From assembly GCA_947627615.1 (NCBI GenBank), contig CANQWS010000007.1:24411-88410 (forward strand): a stretch of DNA of 64,000 bases, written 5' to 3'. Each line of letters begins with the position of its first letter. The first letter of the stretch is position 1. The translations under genes and the position numbers were made by a program. The notes beneath the pieces were generated by a model that was given only the letters and a program-made list of their open reading frames with translations, was not told the origin of the DNA and searched no databases. The stretch is from an uncultured Muribaculaceae bacterium. Lineage in GTDB: Bacteria > Bacteroidota > Bacteroidia > Bacteroidales > Muribaculaceae. Below, piece after piece: positions 22,869 through 30,506 of the stretch.

Positions 22869-23909
22869 ATGTTTTCGGGGATTATTTATTTACGCATTAG
22901 TCCTAGTAATAAAGGGTATGTTGGTCAGACTATTGACGAGGCGGGCCGCGATTGGGAGTTTGGTAATTTAAATAAGCGTTATGGTGGTGCAGCCATCGAG
23001 GCCGCACGCCGTAAGTATCCTCCTTCGTTGTGGCGTAAATTCCCTATATGTACGGTTAACGCTCGTAATCGGGACGAGCTTCGAGTTTGGCTTGATGCTC
23101 TGGAGGTATATTACATTTGGGCTTTCCAGACTGCCGATAAACGGTATGGTTACAATGCGAAGCTAGGAGGTAATAGTCGTGGTGGGTATCGTCATTCGGA
23201 GGAGACACTACGCAAGATAGGTGCTGGTAATAAGGGGAAAGTTGTTTCTCCGGAGGCGCGCGCTATAATTGCGTCTAAGCTGCGAGGACGTAAGCGTCCT
23301 TTGTCTGCTTGCGTGAAGACTTCGTTGGCTATGCGAGGTCATGTGTGGTCTCCGGAGACTTGTGCCAAACGTTCGGCAGCTTTACGGGGTCGTAAGCTAC
23401 CTCCTAATAGCGCTGTATTTTCGGAGGAGTATCGTCAGCGTCATCGTGAGTTGTCTGCTGGTCGTCTTCATAGTCAGGCTGCTAAGAATAAGGTTTCTAT
23501 TTCTAAGGGTTATCGTCCCGTTCTGGTTTATGATCGCGCTTCGGGTTCTTTTCTTGGTGAGTTTCAGACGCGCGTAGAGGCTGCTGCTCTTGGAGGTATA
23601 CTTCCACATCAGATAGCACAGTCTTTTTCTGCACATCCGGGCGCGTTGTGGGTGTGCATTAAGAGTCATGTGTATGCATGGTCTGATCCTTCGTTGTCAC
23701 GTGTTTCTCTTTGTGACAATGGGTATACTCCGGTTCTTCCTCCGTCGCAGCGTTCTATTAGCTGTGTCTCTTTACGCGGCAAGGACTTGGGTTGTGATAG
23801 CTTGTCAGGCTGGGAGTCTCGTCTAGGTATTAGTCGTCATAATATTCTACGTGTTTGTAACGGAGGCCGCAATGTGGCTGGCGGTTACGTTTTCCGCTAT
23901 GTGGACTAG
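22869..23909 (+). CDS. GIY-YIG homing endonuclease
   Basis: 346 residues. The N-terminal GIY-YIG nuclease has GIIYLRI ... GYVGQT and a downstream LDALEVYYIWAF with the catalytic Glu, then GYNAKLGG. Residues about 115-200 hold NUMOD3-like DNA-binding repeats (HSEETLRKIGAGNKGK, SPEARAIIASKLRGRK, SPETCAKRSAALRGRK). The C-terminus resembles NUMOD1/helix-turn-helix modules (FQTRVEAAALGGI; LGISRHNILRVCNGG). Such free-standing enzymes cut alleles lacking them and spread by repair. It is inserted behind the capsid gene and is related to the gene at 29.5 kb. Confidence 0.9.
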   Translation: MFSGIIYLRISPSNKGYVGQTIDEAGRDWEFGNLNKRYGGAAIEAARRKYPPSLWRKFPICTVNARNRDELRVWLDALEVYYIWAFQTADKRYGYNAKLGGNSRGGYRHSEETLRKIGAGNKGKVVSPEARAIIASKLRGRKRPLSACVKTSLAMRGHVWSPETCAKRSAALRGRKLPPNSAVFSEEYRQRHRELSAGRLHSQAAKNKVSISKGYRPVLVYDRASGSFLGEFQTRVEAAALGGILPHQIAQSFSAHPGALWVCIKSHVYAWSDPSLSRVSLCDNGYTPVLPPSQRSISCVSLRGKDLGCDSLSGWESRLGISRHNILRVCNGGRNVAGGYVFRYVD

Positions 23910-23940
23910 TGGTTACGTTTATGCTGTAAACTTTTTAAGG

Positions 23941-25195
23941 AGATTGCATACAATTTTACACAACCTCTTGCAATAAACGTAAAATAATTGGAACTTGATG
24001 CCATGAAGAAGGCATTCAAATATCGCATTTATCCGAACAAGGCTCAACAAGCCTTGCTCCAAGTGACGTTTGGATGCTGCCGATTCGTCTACAACAAAAC
24101 GCTCGACATCCGGAAGAAGGCGTACGAGACTGACAAGACGAAACTTTCCAAGTTCGATCTTATCAAGAAGATAACGCCGCTTAAAGAGGAATTCCCGTGG
24201 CTACGCGACGTACCGCATGTATGCTTACCGCAAGCCGTCTACAACATGGATGCAGCATATCAAAACTTCTTTAAGTCAGGTAAAGGATATCCAAAGTTTA
24301 AGTCTAAGCATCGTAGTCGCAAGTCTTGTAAGTTTCCATCCTCACATTGTGCGGTGTTACAAGATACAAGTCACTTAAAACTTTCTAAGCTAGGCTTAGT
24401 CAAATATAAGAAAGACCGTGAATTCGCAGGGGTTTTACGTCACATTGTAGTTACACAAGAAAGTGACGGTAGGTACTACGCTTCGTGTTTGGTCGAGACG
24501 GGCGCCGATGCACCTGAGCCGCAGCCTGTAGAAGCTAGTACAACGGTCGGCATTGATTTAGGACTCAAAGACTTTATCGTCACGTCCGACGGGCGCAAGA
24601 TATCCAATCCGCGGTTCTACGCTACTATCGACCGTCGTTTGGCTTGTTTGCAGAAGCATGAAGCTAAAAAGACGAAAGGTTCGAAGCGCCGTGCACGCAT
24701 CCGTTTAAAGATCAACAAGCTTTATGTCAAGAAACGTAATTTAATAAAGAACTACATTTACTATGTCGCTAAGACGTTACTGCGTGAAAGCCAAACGTTA
24801 GTAATGGAAGATTTAAACATTGTCGGCATGGTTAAGAATCATAGTTTAGCTAAATCCATCCAGAACATTTGTTGGGGTGAACTACGTAGAGTTCTGGAGT
24901 ACAAGTCACAGTGGTCGGGTCACAACTTAATCTTCATAGATCGTTGGGCACCGAGTACGAAGACTTGTAGTCATTGCGGGTTCCACAATTCCACATTGAC
25001 GCTTTCGGATCGTTCGTGGGTTTGTCCGGGCTGCGGTACACACCATGATCGAGACATCAACGCTGCGCTCAACATTAAGCGTATGGGTTTAGCGTCATTA
25101 TTGCCTGCGGTGAGCGGGTTCGACGGGCGTGGAGAGGTCGGTTACGGTCTCGACGAAGCGTCAATATGTACAGTTTAAAATTGTATATAATCACC
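23941..25195 (+). mobile_element. TnpB-only IS200/IS605-type element, copy A
   Basis: The tnpB gene is bracketed by an imperfectly palindromic 12-mer at each end: ATTGCATACAAT (23943-23954) and ATTGTATATAAT (25180-25191); the same arrangement bounds copy B at 56.9-58.1 kb. No tnpA transposase is present, so movement would need a transposase in trans. Exact boundaries are inferred from the two copies. Confidence 0.7.
24003..25178 (+). CDS. tnpB: TnpB RNA-guided nuclease, copy A
   Basis: 391 residues from ATG 24003. It starts with the typical KYRIYPNKAQQALL...CCRFVYN helix-turn-helix. RuvC residues are intact: D185 in GIDLGLKDF, E269 in VMEDLN and D351 in HDRDINAALN. The zinc ribbon CSHCGF ... 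CPGCGTHHD is complete. TnpB proteins use a right-end (omega) RNA to cut DNA beside a short adjacent motif; that RNA would overlap the 3' end of this gene and extend past 25,195. It is roughly 90% identical by eye to the minus-strand copy. Confidence 0.92.
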   Translation: MKKAFKYRIYPNKAQQALLQVTFGCCRFVYNKTLDIRKKAYETDKTKLSKFDLIKKITPLKEEFPWLRDVPHVCLPQAVYNMDAAYQNFFKSGKGYPKFKSKHRSRKSCKFPSSHCAVLQDTSHLKLSKLGLVKYKKDREFAGVLRHIVVTQESDGRYYASCLVETGADAPEPQPVEASTTVGIDLGLKDFIVTSDGRKISNPRFYATIDRRLACLQKHEAKKTKGSKRRARIRLKINKLYVKKRNLIKNYIYYVAKTLLRESQTLVMEDLNIVGMVKNHSLAKSIQNICWGELRRVLEYKSQWSGHNLIFIDRWAPSTKTCSHCGFHNSTLTLSDRSWVCPGCGTHHDRDINAALNIKRMGLASLLPAVSGFDGRGEVGYGLDEASICTV

Positions 25196-25231
25196 TTGTT
25201 AAAATAATGACTAGAGTATCGTTTTATAGTT

Positions 25232-25744
25232 ATGGTACGTAAATTAACTTTTGCGGATATTGCTGGGTACCTGCCGTATGGTTTAAAAGTTCAAGACGAG
25301 GATCAGGATATTTGGACAATACGTCAGCTTGGCAATGTAGACCCTTGTAGGGACGGTGACGTCGGTTTAGTCTCCGATGACGGGCATTATGAGCAATACA
25401 CCTATATCGACGATATAGAGCTTGTACTTCGTCCGATGTCTGATCTGTACAAGGAGATCACGGATAAGGACTACAACGACGGCAAGCCGTTCGTTCCGCT
25501 GGTGGAGTTAGCAAAAGCGAAGTTTCCTTGTTTTGACAACTATGATTTTAATGCGGCTGGGATGTTTGTGTCTTGTAGTATGGAGGATGGTTCCTGCAGT
25601 GAGTGGTATAAATATGACGAAGACAAATTGTCTATTGAAGAGTTTGATCTTCTCCATAGGCTTAAATTTGACTTTCGCGGTCTGATTGACGCGGATTTGG
25701 CTGTCAGTGTTCACCACTTAAAACAGAATCCCTACGACAAGTGA
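25232..25744 (+). CDS. Conserved hypothetical of Bacteroidota phages and mobile elements
   Basis: 170 residues. The opening LTFADIAGYLPYGLKVQ, the middle LRPMSDLYKEITD followed by KPFVPLVEL, and the end LHRLKFDFRGLIDADLAVSVH match, in order and spacing, a small protein I recognise as recurrent in Bacteroides phages and prophages; its function is unknown. It lies just after the TnpB element among accessory genes. No clear promoter was found in the 50-base gap. It overlaps the next gene by four bases. Confidence 0.7.
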   Translation: MVRKLTFADIAGYLPYGLKVQDEDQDIWTIRQLGNVDPCRDGDVGLVSDDGHYEQYTYIDDIELVLRPMSDLYKEITDKDYNDGKPFVPLVELAKAKFPCFDNYDFNAAGMFVSCSMEDGSCSEWYKYDEDKLSIEEFDLLHRLKFDFRGLIDADLAVSVHHLKQNPYDK

Positions 25745-25965
25745 AAACAATTCGAGCATACGGGCATGGTTTCCTTCTTCGTAGAGGGTTACTGAACATA
25801 GGTCGCAACTATAAGACTGGTAATTGGGCGATAGAGCTTCGATGGTCTTGGGGTTATATTCCGGCATGGTCCTTACGGTTGTATCTTGGACAGGTTAAGC
25901 CAAGTAGAGAGCGCATTAGGTTCTGTCATGTTATTTCCCCGTTGTTTATGGTGTTGCAGATGTAG
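25741..25965 (+). CDS. Small basic unknown protein
   Basis: 74 residues from GTG 25741, overlapping the stop of the previous gene (GTGA). Rich in Arg, Trp and aliphatics (LLRRGLLNIGRNYKTGNWAIELRWSWGY). No domain recognised. Close packing with both neighbours suggests a shared accessory operon. Confidence 0.5.
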   Translation: MKTIRAYGHGFLLRRGLLNIGRNYKTGNWAIELRWSWGYIPAWSLRLYLGQVKPSRERIRFCHVISPLFMVLQM

Positions 25966-25967
25966 TT

Positions 25968-26282
25968 ATGGGATTCCGTCTTGGTCGCCATCGGAGGGTT
26001 AAGCGTGGTGATAGGGTTTATGTATACTGGGCTGGTCGAGGTTATGATGCAGAGGTTGTTGGCTTCCGCAGTTGTAGCTTCGTCGTTCGCTTTCTAGATA
26101 ATGGCAATCAGGTTGAGTTACCTCCGTATAATCACGGACTGTTCTATGGCTTTTGTTATGAGGCGGGTATTGCCTTTTTCTATATGTCTCACCCGTCCCA
26201 TTTGCGTTGGGTTTTGCTGTGTGAGAAGCTTCGGTTGAAGCTTCCTTATAAGATTTGCCGCTTCTTGCGGTTGCAGGATTGA
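25968..26282 (+). CDS. Small protein with SH3/Tudor-like N-terminus
   Basis: 104 residues. Residues about 8-50 (RRVKRGDRVYVYWAGRGYDAEVVGF ... VRFLDNGNQVEL) have the strand pattern of an SH3/Tudor-like barrel, often a nucleic-acid or protein contact module. The rest is basic and aromatic. It follows the previous gene by 2 bases. Function unknown. Confidence 0.55.
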   Translation: MGFRLGRHRRVKRGDRVYVYWAGRGYDAEVVGFRSCSFVVRFLDNGNQVELPPYNHGLFYGFCYEAGIAFFYMSHPSHLRWVLLCEKLRLKLPYKICRFLRLQD

Positions 26283-26307
26283 TACAAAATTCAAAATTCG
26301 GTGCCTT

Positions 26308-26463
26308 ATGGTTGTTCTGGAGGTCTTTGAGTTCCTTATTGGGGTTGTTCTATATCTTCTAGGTTTTTGGCTCGCTTGTGCGGTTCTTTTTGCGGTCTTG
26401 GGTTACCTTTATTGGTTTGTGGGCCTCCTAGTGCGCGCGTGCAATTATATATCCCACAAATAA
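26308..26463 (+). CDS. 51-residue membrane protein overlapping a late promoter
   Basis: ATG 26308 to TAA 26461-26463. Residues about 8-43 are almost wholly hydrophobic (FLIGVVLYLLGFWLACAVL, then FAVLGYLYWFVGLLV), enough for one long or two short membrane helices. The last residues NYISHK are encoded by the late promoter element itself. Small phage membrane proteins of this type include lysis and superinfection factors, but nothing specific is visible. Confidence 0.45.
   Translation: MVVLEVFEFLIGVVLYLLGFWLACAVLFAVLGYLYWFVGLLVRACNYISHK
26442..26454 (+). promoter_or_regulatory. Late promoter element (copy 5)
   Basis: CAATTATATATCC followed by CACAAAT, 21 bases before ATG 26476. Opens the neck/tail gene run that continues to 29.4 kb. 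Confidence 0.85.
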
Positions 26464-26475
26464 AATTTGGTGGTT

Positions 26476-26814
26476 ATGGATTTGTATAGTGTTTTGTCTG
26501 CAGACTTTGCTACGTTTCAGGAGGAGCTTGAGGCAACGGCGCCTAAGTCGGATGCTTGGGTTATCAGTGGTGAGGGTGATACTGCTGTTTTGAAAGGTAA
26601 GCTTTCGCAGGCGTCTTTTGAGATTTCCAAGGATGCCGACAGTCAGGATGTCCGTATGGATATTGTCGGCTCGGATATTCCTTCGTCGGTCCATGCTATT
26701 GTTCTGAATACAGTGTTCGACGACGCTATGTCTGCGGTTGCTGCTGCTGTTCAGATCAACGGTGTTTATTCGGAGGCTTTGTCTTCTGTTAATGACATTC
26801 TGCGTAACGCCTAG
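26476..26814 (+). CDS. Small unknown late protein
   Basis: 112 residues from ATG 26476. Acidic and soluble, with a beta-rich middle (AWVISGEGDTAVLKGKLSQASFEIS) and a helical end (VFDDAMSAVAAAVQINGVY). First gene after the late promoter, seven bases before the next gene. It may be a small head or neck component; the family is not recognised. Confidence 0.6.
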   Translation: MDLYSVLSADFATFQEELEATAPKSDAWVISGEGDTAVLKGKLSQASFEISKDADSQDVRMDIVGSDIPSSVHAIVLNTVFDDAMSAVAAAVQINGVYSEALSSVNDILRNA

Positions 26815-26820
26815 TTTTCT

Positions 26821-27606
26821 ATGTCGGAGTCACCTGATATAAGGCTGAACGCGCTTACGCTTTTTGCTGCGCGGATGGCGGATATTCGCATATCTCGTCA
26901 TCCGCTTCGTTCTGACTGTTTCTTTATGGTCAATAAGACGGAGTTTGACATTTATCAGGATGGCACTTCTTTTGAGGTTGCTCGTATTTTCAAGCAGGTT
27001 ATTGTGAAGAAGAATCCGGACATGTTTTATGTTCAGGAGTCTTTCGGTGATGATGCTTTGGTCGAGGATGGTGATCTCATTCCGTGGGTTGTTAATATGA
27101 CATGCTTGGGGCTTCCGCGTTTGCCGATGCTTGATGATCGTTTTCTGATTGACGGCATGGTTTATTCGGTCTCTGCGGTTAAGCCTGTAAATCGCAATTC
27201 TCAAGGCATCTTGGAATGCCTTGTTTATCCGGAGCGCCGAGATGATCATGATACGCTTTGCGTGTATGGGGTTTCTTTCCATCAGGCGATGAAGAGCGTC
27301 TCCCTTCAGGATGCCTACGGTGTCCCTTCAGTTATGCGTATTATTTACGGGGGTTCTCCGGTTAGTATGTCTTGGGATAAGAAGTCATGGTCTTCGTTCG
27401 AGGCTGTGTCTACGGTTACTGTTCCTCGCGGCACCAAGCGGTTCTATGTGAAGGACGCTGGGGGTGTTGTTTCGGAGTTTGTGTTCGGCGGGCGTCCTGT
27501 TCCGTCTTCTACGCCTTCGGCGCCGGAGGGCTATTCTGCTATTCGGGATTGCAACGGTCGGTTGTTTTTCTGTGCTTCGTGCCAGCATATGTACGTTAAT
27601 GGGTGA
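26821..27606 (+). CDS. Probable head-tail connector or neck protein
   Basis: 261 residues. A conserved-looking core (DIYQDGTSFEVARIFKQVIVKK, VNMTCLGLPRLPMLDDRFLIDG, ILECLVYPERR) precedes a C-terminal beta domain with a PEGA/Ig-like flavour (VTVPRGTKRFYVKDAGG). No catalytic motif. It follows the capsid region and precedes three more neck-like genes and the sheath, the place of T4 genes 13-15 and 3. The assignment rests on gene order. Confidence 0.55.
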   Translation: MSESPDIRLNALTLFAARMADIRISRHPLRSDCFFMVNKTEFDIYQDGTSFEVARIFKQVIVKKNPDMFYVQESFGDDALVEDGDLIPWVVNMTCLGLPRLPMLDDRFLIDGMVYSVSAVKPVNRNSQGILECLVYPERRDDHDTLCVYGVSFHQAMKSVSLQDAYGVPSVMRIIYGGSPVSMSWDKKSWSSFEAVSTVTVPRGTKRFYVKDAGGVVSEFVFGGRPVPSSTPSAPEGYSAIRDCNGRLFFCASCQHMYVNG

Positions 27607-27611
27607 TTTCT

Positions 27612-28178
27612 ATGGCGTCCTTAAGTTTTAAAGATAAGTTATTTGCGACGTATCCCATTCCACGGAGTGTTTCGATTTGGGAGGGTGATGGTGTTTCGTC
27701 GTTTGCGGTTAGCAGCTTGGATGATCTTATTTCGTCGTGTGTTGACGAGCTTCGTTCGGACTTGTACATCACGGAGTATGTTCATTGCTTGTCTCAGTCC
27801 ACGTCGCTTCCGGAGGATGCCTTCGCGGTTGTGAACGCTAAGATTGACTTTCAGTTTCAGGGTAACCGTAGTGTTCGTGTTGACTTTGATGCTGCATCAC
27901 ATAGGGCTTTGATTCGTTACGTTCCTGCGGTTCTCACCTACCGTCGTTACTTGCGTCTTTCGGACTTGGATACTTTGGCGGGGGATCGCCTTATCTACGC
28001 TAAGATGTATGTTCTTTGGCAGATGGCAGAGAAGGAACTTACCATCTTGCGGTCTGTTGTTCTGGACGCAGATAATGGCTCGGTCAATCTTGATGCTTTA
28101 GCATCCTTTTCGGATAAGTGTCGTGATCGCTACGAGGAGATGAAGGCGGAGGTTTTCATTTACACATCTGGAGTATAA
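27612..28178 (+). CDS. Probable neck protein
   Basis: 188 residues from ATG 27612. Mostly mixed alpha/beta with a helical C-terminal half: YRRYLRLSDLDTLAGDRLIYAKMYVLWQMAEKELTIL and SDKCRDRYEEMKAEVF. The pattern of a tyrosine-rich strand followed by long packed helices occurs in connector proteins of large myoviruses. Neighbours are neck and tail genes. Family not proven. Confidence 0.5.
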   Translation: MASLSFKDKLFATYPIPRSVSIWEGDGVSSFAVSSLDDLISSCVDELRSDLYITEYVHCLSQSTSLPEDAFAVVNAKIDFQFQGNRSVRVDFDAASHRALIRYVPAVLTYRRYLRLSDLDTLAGDRLIYAKMYVLWQMAEKELTILRSVVLDADNGSVNLDALASFSDKCRDRYEEMKAEVFIYTSGV

Positions 28179-28192
28179 TTTTTCTTGATATC

Positions 28193-28717
28193 ATGAGTGC
28201 TTTTTATTCACATGTTTGCGATTCTGAGAATTCGGCATCGGTAAACGATAAGGTTGCTACGGGCAAGCGCATTTCGAAGGGTCTTGCCGATTATCATCTT
28301 CATCACAAGGGCGGTGCGGAGGATATTCCGTCTATGGTTGATCTGAACGCCGAGGTTAAGGAGGAGATTGCGGACTCTACGGGTACGTTCAGCCTTCCTG
28401 CTGCTGCGGCATCTATTTTGTCTATGGTTCCGACGTTCGAGGTTGCGTCTTCGGAGCCGGATCGCCTTGAGGGTTTCTTTAAGTCGGTTGACGGGGATGA
28501 GGTTTATCTTGGCTTTGATGACTCTACGGTCACGGTTTACGCCTACGAAGACCTTTCGGATGTATATGAAGACCCCATTGAGGTATCGTTCGACGCTTCG
28601 TCTTTGAACAGTGTGTACGCTTTGGCTGCGTTCTTGTCTGGGGTTGAGGATCTTCTCAGTAAGTCTTTGAACGTAGAGGACTATGTTTATGGGATTAAAA
28701 AGTTAGCATCGAAGTAG
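28193..28717 (+). CDS. Late protein with a shared N-terminal tag and [VIL]xDS site
   Basis: 174 residues. The N-terminus MSAFYSHVCDSENSAS resembles the starts of the 1,223-residue protein at 58.7 kb (MGDFYTHV...), and more loosely those at 50.1 kb (MSEFIYHMCED) and 16.7 kb (MSDFIKAVCAAED). VCDS and a later IADS fit the motif seen in the capsid propeptide. The remaining part is acidic and beta-rich with an end helix (SLNSVYALAAFLSGVEDLL). It may be an internal head protein; this is inference. Confidence 0.6.
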   Translation: MSAFYSHVCDSENSASVNDKVATGKRISKGLADYHLHHKGGAEDIPSMVDLNAEVKEEIADSTGTFSLPAAAASILSMVPTFEVASSEPDRLEGFFKSVDGDEVYLGFDDSTVTVYAYEDLSDVYEDPIEVSFDASSLNSVYALAAFLSGVEDLLSKSLNVEDYVYGIKKLASK

Positions 28718-28718
28718 C

Positions 28719-29360
28719 ATGTTTTTGCTTCAGTACGAGAAGGCAGTTTTGGAATGGTTTCACGCAGCGTATCCTCCGTTGCGTGAAGCCATTTACGCTT
28801 CCGACATAGATAAGCTTTTGGCGTTGGACGATCATCTTAAGTATCCGTCGTTGGTTTACAGCCGTGAGGATGCTGATCTCACGTTGCCGAAGGCTTACGA
28901 CTCGTACTGCACTACTGCTGACGGCACTTTGGAGCACATGCGGGCTTTTCCTTTCGAGCAGATTTACGACGCTAAGCTTGTCGTCGAGAAGCAGGAGGAC
29001 ATCTGGCGTGTTGCTAATACTATTCGTCAGCGGTGGTCTTATGACTCCTACGCTCATATTCTCCATCCGGACGATGACTGGCATCTAGACGTAGGCATGA
29101 GGTTACTTCGGTTCCGTGTTGAGAGCGAGCGTGACAACTTGGACCGGAAGGGTGCCCGGCGCGTGCTTCATATGCGCTGGCGTTCGAGTTTGATTCTTGA
29201 AGATTATGATGAAGCCCATCGTTGGGCCGGCTATCGTCTTTGGCTTGTTCCTAACGGTGTTATGGCGGAGAAGTATCTCATTGCGGAGGGTCCGCTTCCC
29301 ATTGGCGGGGTTATTCCCGACGAGCCGCCTATGGTCGAGGGTACTATCTCGAAGGCGTAG
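28719..29360 (+). CDS. Probable tail terminator or neck protein
   Basis: 213 residues. Alpha/beta with a basic, well-structured centre (FEQIYDAKLVVEKQEDIWRVANTIRQRW; MRLLRFRVESERDN; RRVLHMRWRSSLILEDYDEAHRWAG). Starts one base after the previous stop and is the last gene before a terminator and the inserted GIY-YIG gene; the sheath gene follows. Tail terminator proteins commonly precede the sheath in T4-like clusters, hence the call. No diagnostic motif. Confidence 0.5.
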   Translation: MFLLQYEKAVLEWFHAAYPPLREAIYASDIDKLLALDDHLKYPSLVYSREDADLTLPKAYDSYCTTADGTLEHMRAFPFEQIYDAKLVVEKQEDIWRVANTIRQRWSYDSYAHILHPDDDWHLDVGMRLLRFRVESERDNLDRKGARRVLHMRWRSSLILEDYDEAHRWAGYRLWLVPNGVMAEKYLIAEGPLPIGGVIPDEPPMVEGTISKA

Positions 29361-29429
29361 CTTTTATACGTATATGTTTTCGCAAGGGGTTTGGCCTTGT
29401 GCCCTTGTAATTCTCATTCATATTTATTG

Positions 29430-29459
29430 AAGCGGCGACTTAGGTTGTCGCTTCTTTTG
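29430..29459 (+). terminator. Terminator after the neck genes
   Basis: Stem AAGCGGCGAC / GTTGTCGCTT (10 bp with two G-U pairs), TTAG loop, then CTTTT. Confidence 0.75.
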
Positions 29460-29464
29460 TTGCG

Positions 29465-29478
29465 GCAATACGTATTGC
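29465..29478. promoter_or_regulatory. 14-bp perfect palindrome before a homing endonuclease gene
   Basis: GCAATACGTATTGC, six bases before ATG 29485. A possible operator or endonuclease autoregulation site; no host-type or late promoter is seen for this gene. Confidence 0.35.
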
Positions 29479-29484
29479 TATTGT

Positions 29485-30492
29485 ATGTACAGAGGTATTG
29501 TTTACTTGCGGCCTTCGCCGTCGGTTAAGTACTACGTCGGCTTGACTACGAATGAGACCAAGCGTCAGGAGCATTGGTTAAATATCAAGCGCGACTACGG
29601 TGGTTATCTTATCCGTGACGCCCGGAAGCGCTATCCGCCGGAGACGTGGGGTTACACGGTTTTGGCGGAGGTTCTTAGCCCTTCGCGGTCCGACCTTATG
29701 GTTTGGCTTAATGCGCTGGAGGTTTACTTTATTTGGCGTTATGACTCTAATAACCCGGAGCACGGTTATAACCTCACACGTGGTGGTGAGGGCCGTCTTG
29801 GTTATAAGTGTCGTCCGGAGGTTAAAGCACGTCTTTCGGCCTTATACAAGGGTCGCCCGCTTTCCGAGGAGACGAAGGCGAAGCTTTCTCGTGCGGCTAA
29901 GGGTCGCAAGGCTTCGGAGGAGACACGACGGAAGATGTCTGCTTCGCGGAAGGGATATCGTCATACTGAGGCTGCGAAGGCTAAGATGTCTGCTGTTCAG
30001 CGAGGGTTGGTTAAGTCGGTTTCTGGCGGTATTAAGTTGAGTGCTTTATTTAAAGGCCGTAAGATTTCTCAGTCTCATAAGGAGAAGTTGCACGCGGCTT
30101 GCAAGAAGGCGGTACTGCAGTATTCTCTTTCGGGTGAGTTGCTGGCGGAGTTTGATAGTGCTACTGCTGCGAGTGCGTCACTGGGGGTTTGTTATGGTCC
30201 TATCAGTCAGTGTTGCCGAGGCACTCTAAAGACGGCTTACGGGTTCAAGTGGGTTTTCAAGAATCCTGCACCACCGGCTATCAATCGTTCAGATTGTTAT
30301 GTGGGTCAGTTTAGTTTGGATGATGTACTGTTGCATGTTTATCCGTCTGCAGCAGAAGCTGCTAGAGTGACTTCTGGGTTTGTGTATAGCATTCGTGCTT
30401 GCTGTCGTGGAGTGCATGCTTCTTCGGGAGGTTTTCGTTGGCATTATGTTCATCGGGTTACTCATGCAATTATATATCCCATAAATAAATAA
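29485..30492 (+). CDS. GIY-YIG homing endonuclease, second copy
   Basis: 335 residues, homologous to the gene at 22.9 kb. GIVYLRPSP ... YYVGLT, LNALEVYFIWRYD and GYNLTRGG mark the nuclease. NUMOD3-like repeats follow (SEETKAKLSRAAKGRK, SEETRRKMSASRKGY, SQSHKEKLHAACKK), then two NUMOD1-like modules (FDSATAASASLGV; YPSAAEAARVTSG). It is inserted between neck and sheath genes. Its last eight codons (AIIYPINK) are made by the late promoter of the sheath gene, so the insertion has kept that promoter intact. Confidence 0.9.
   Translation: MYRGIVYLRPSPSVKYYVGLTTNETKRQEHWLNIKRDYGGYLIRDARKRYPPETWGYTVLAEVLSPSRSDLMVWLNALEVYFIWRYDSNNPEHGYNLTRGGEGRLGYKCRPEVKARLSALYKGRPLSEETKAKLSRAAKGRKASEETRRKMSASRKGYRHTEAAKAKMSAVQRGLVKSVSGGIKLSALFKGRKISQSHKEKLHAACKKAVLQYSLSGELLAEFDSATAASASLGVCYGPISQCCRGTLKTAYGFKWVFKNPAPPAINRSDCYVGQFSLDDVLLHVYPSAAEAARVTSGFVYSIRACCRGVHASSGGFRWHYVHRVTHAIIYPINK
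30467..30479 (+). promoter_or_regulatory. Late promoter element (copy 6), inside a coding 3' end
   Basis: CAATTATATATCC followed by CATAAAT, 27 bases before the sheath ATG 30507 and within the end of the GIY-YIG gene. Confidence 0.88.
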
Positions 30493-30506
30493 TTCCATTT
30501 ACGTTT

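Noticed and set aside
22672..23909. Group I intron interrupting the capsid gene
   Set aside because: The capsid frame ends normally with a terminator behind it, so the endonuclease is free-standing; the leader pseudoknot is at most an intron relic.
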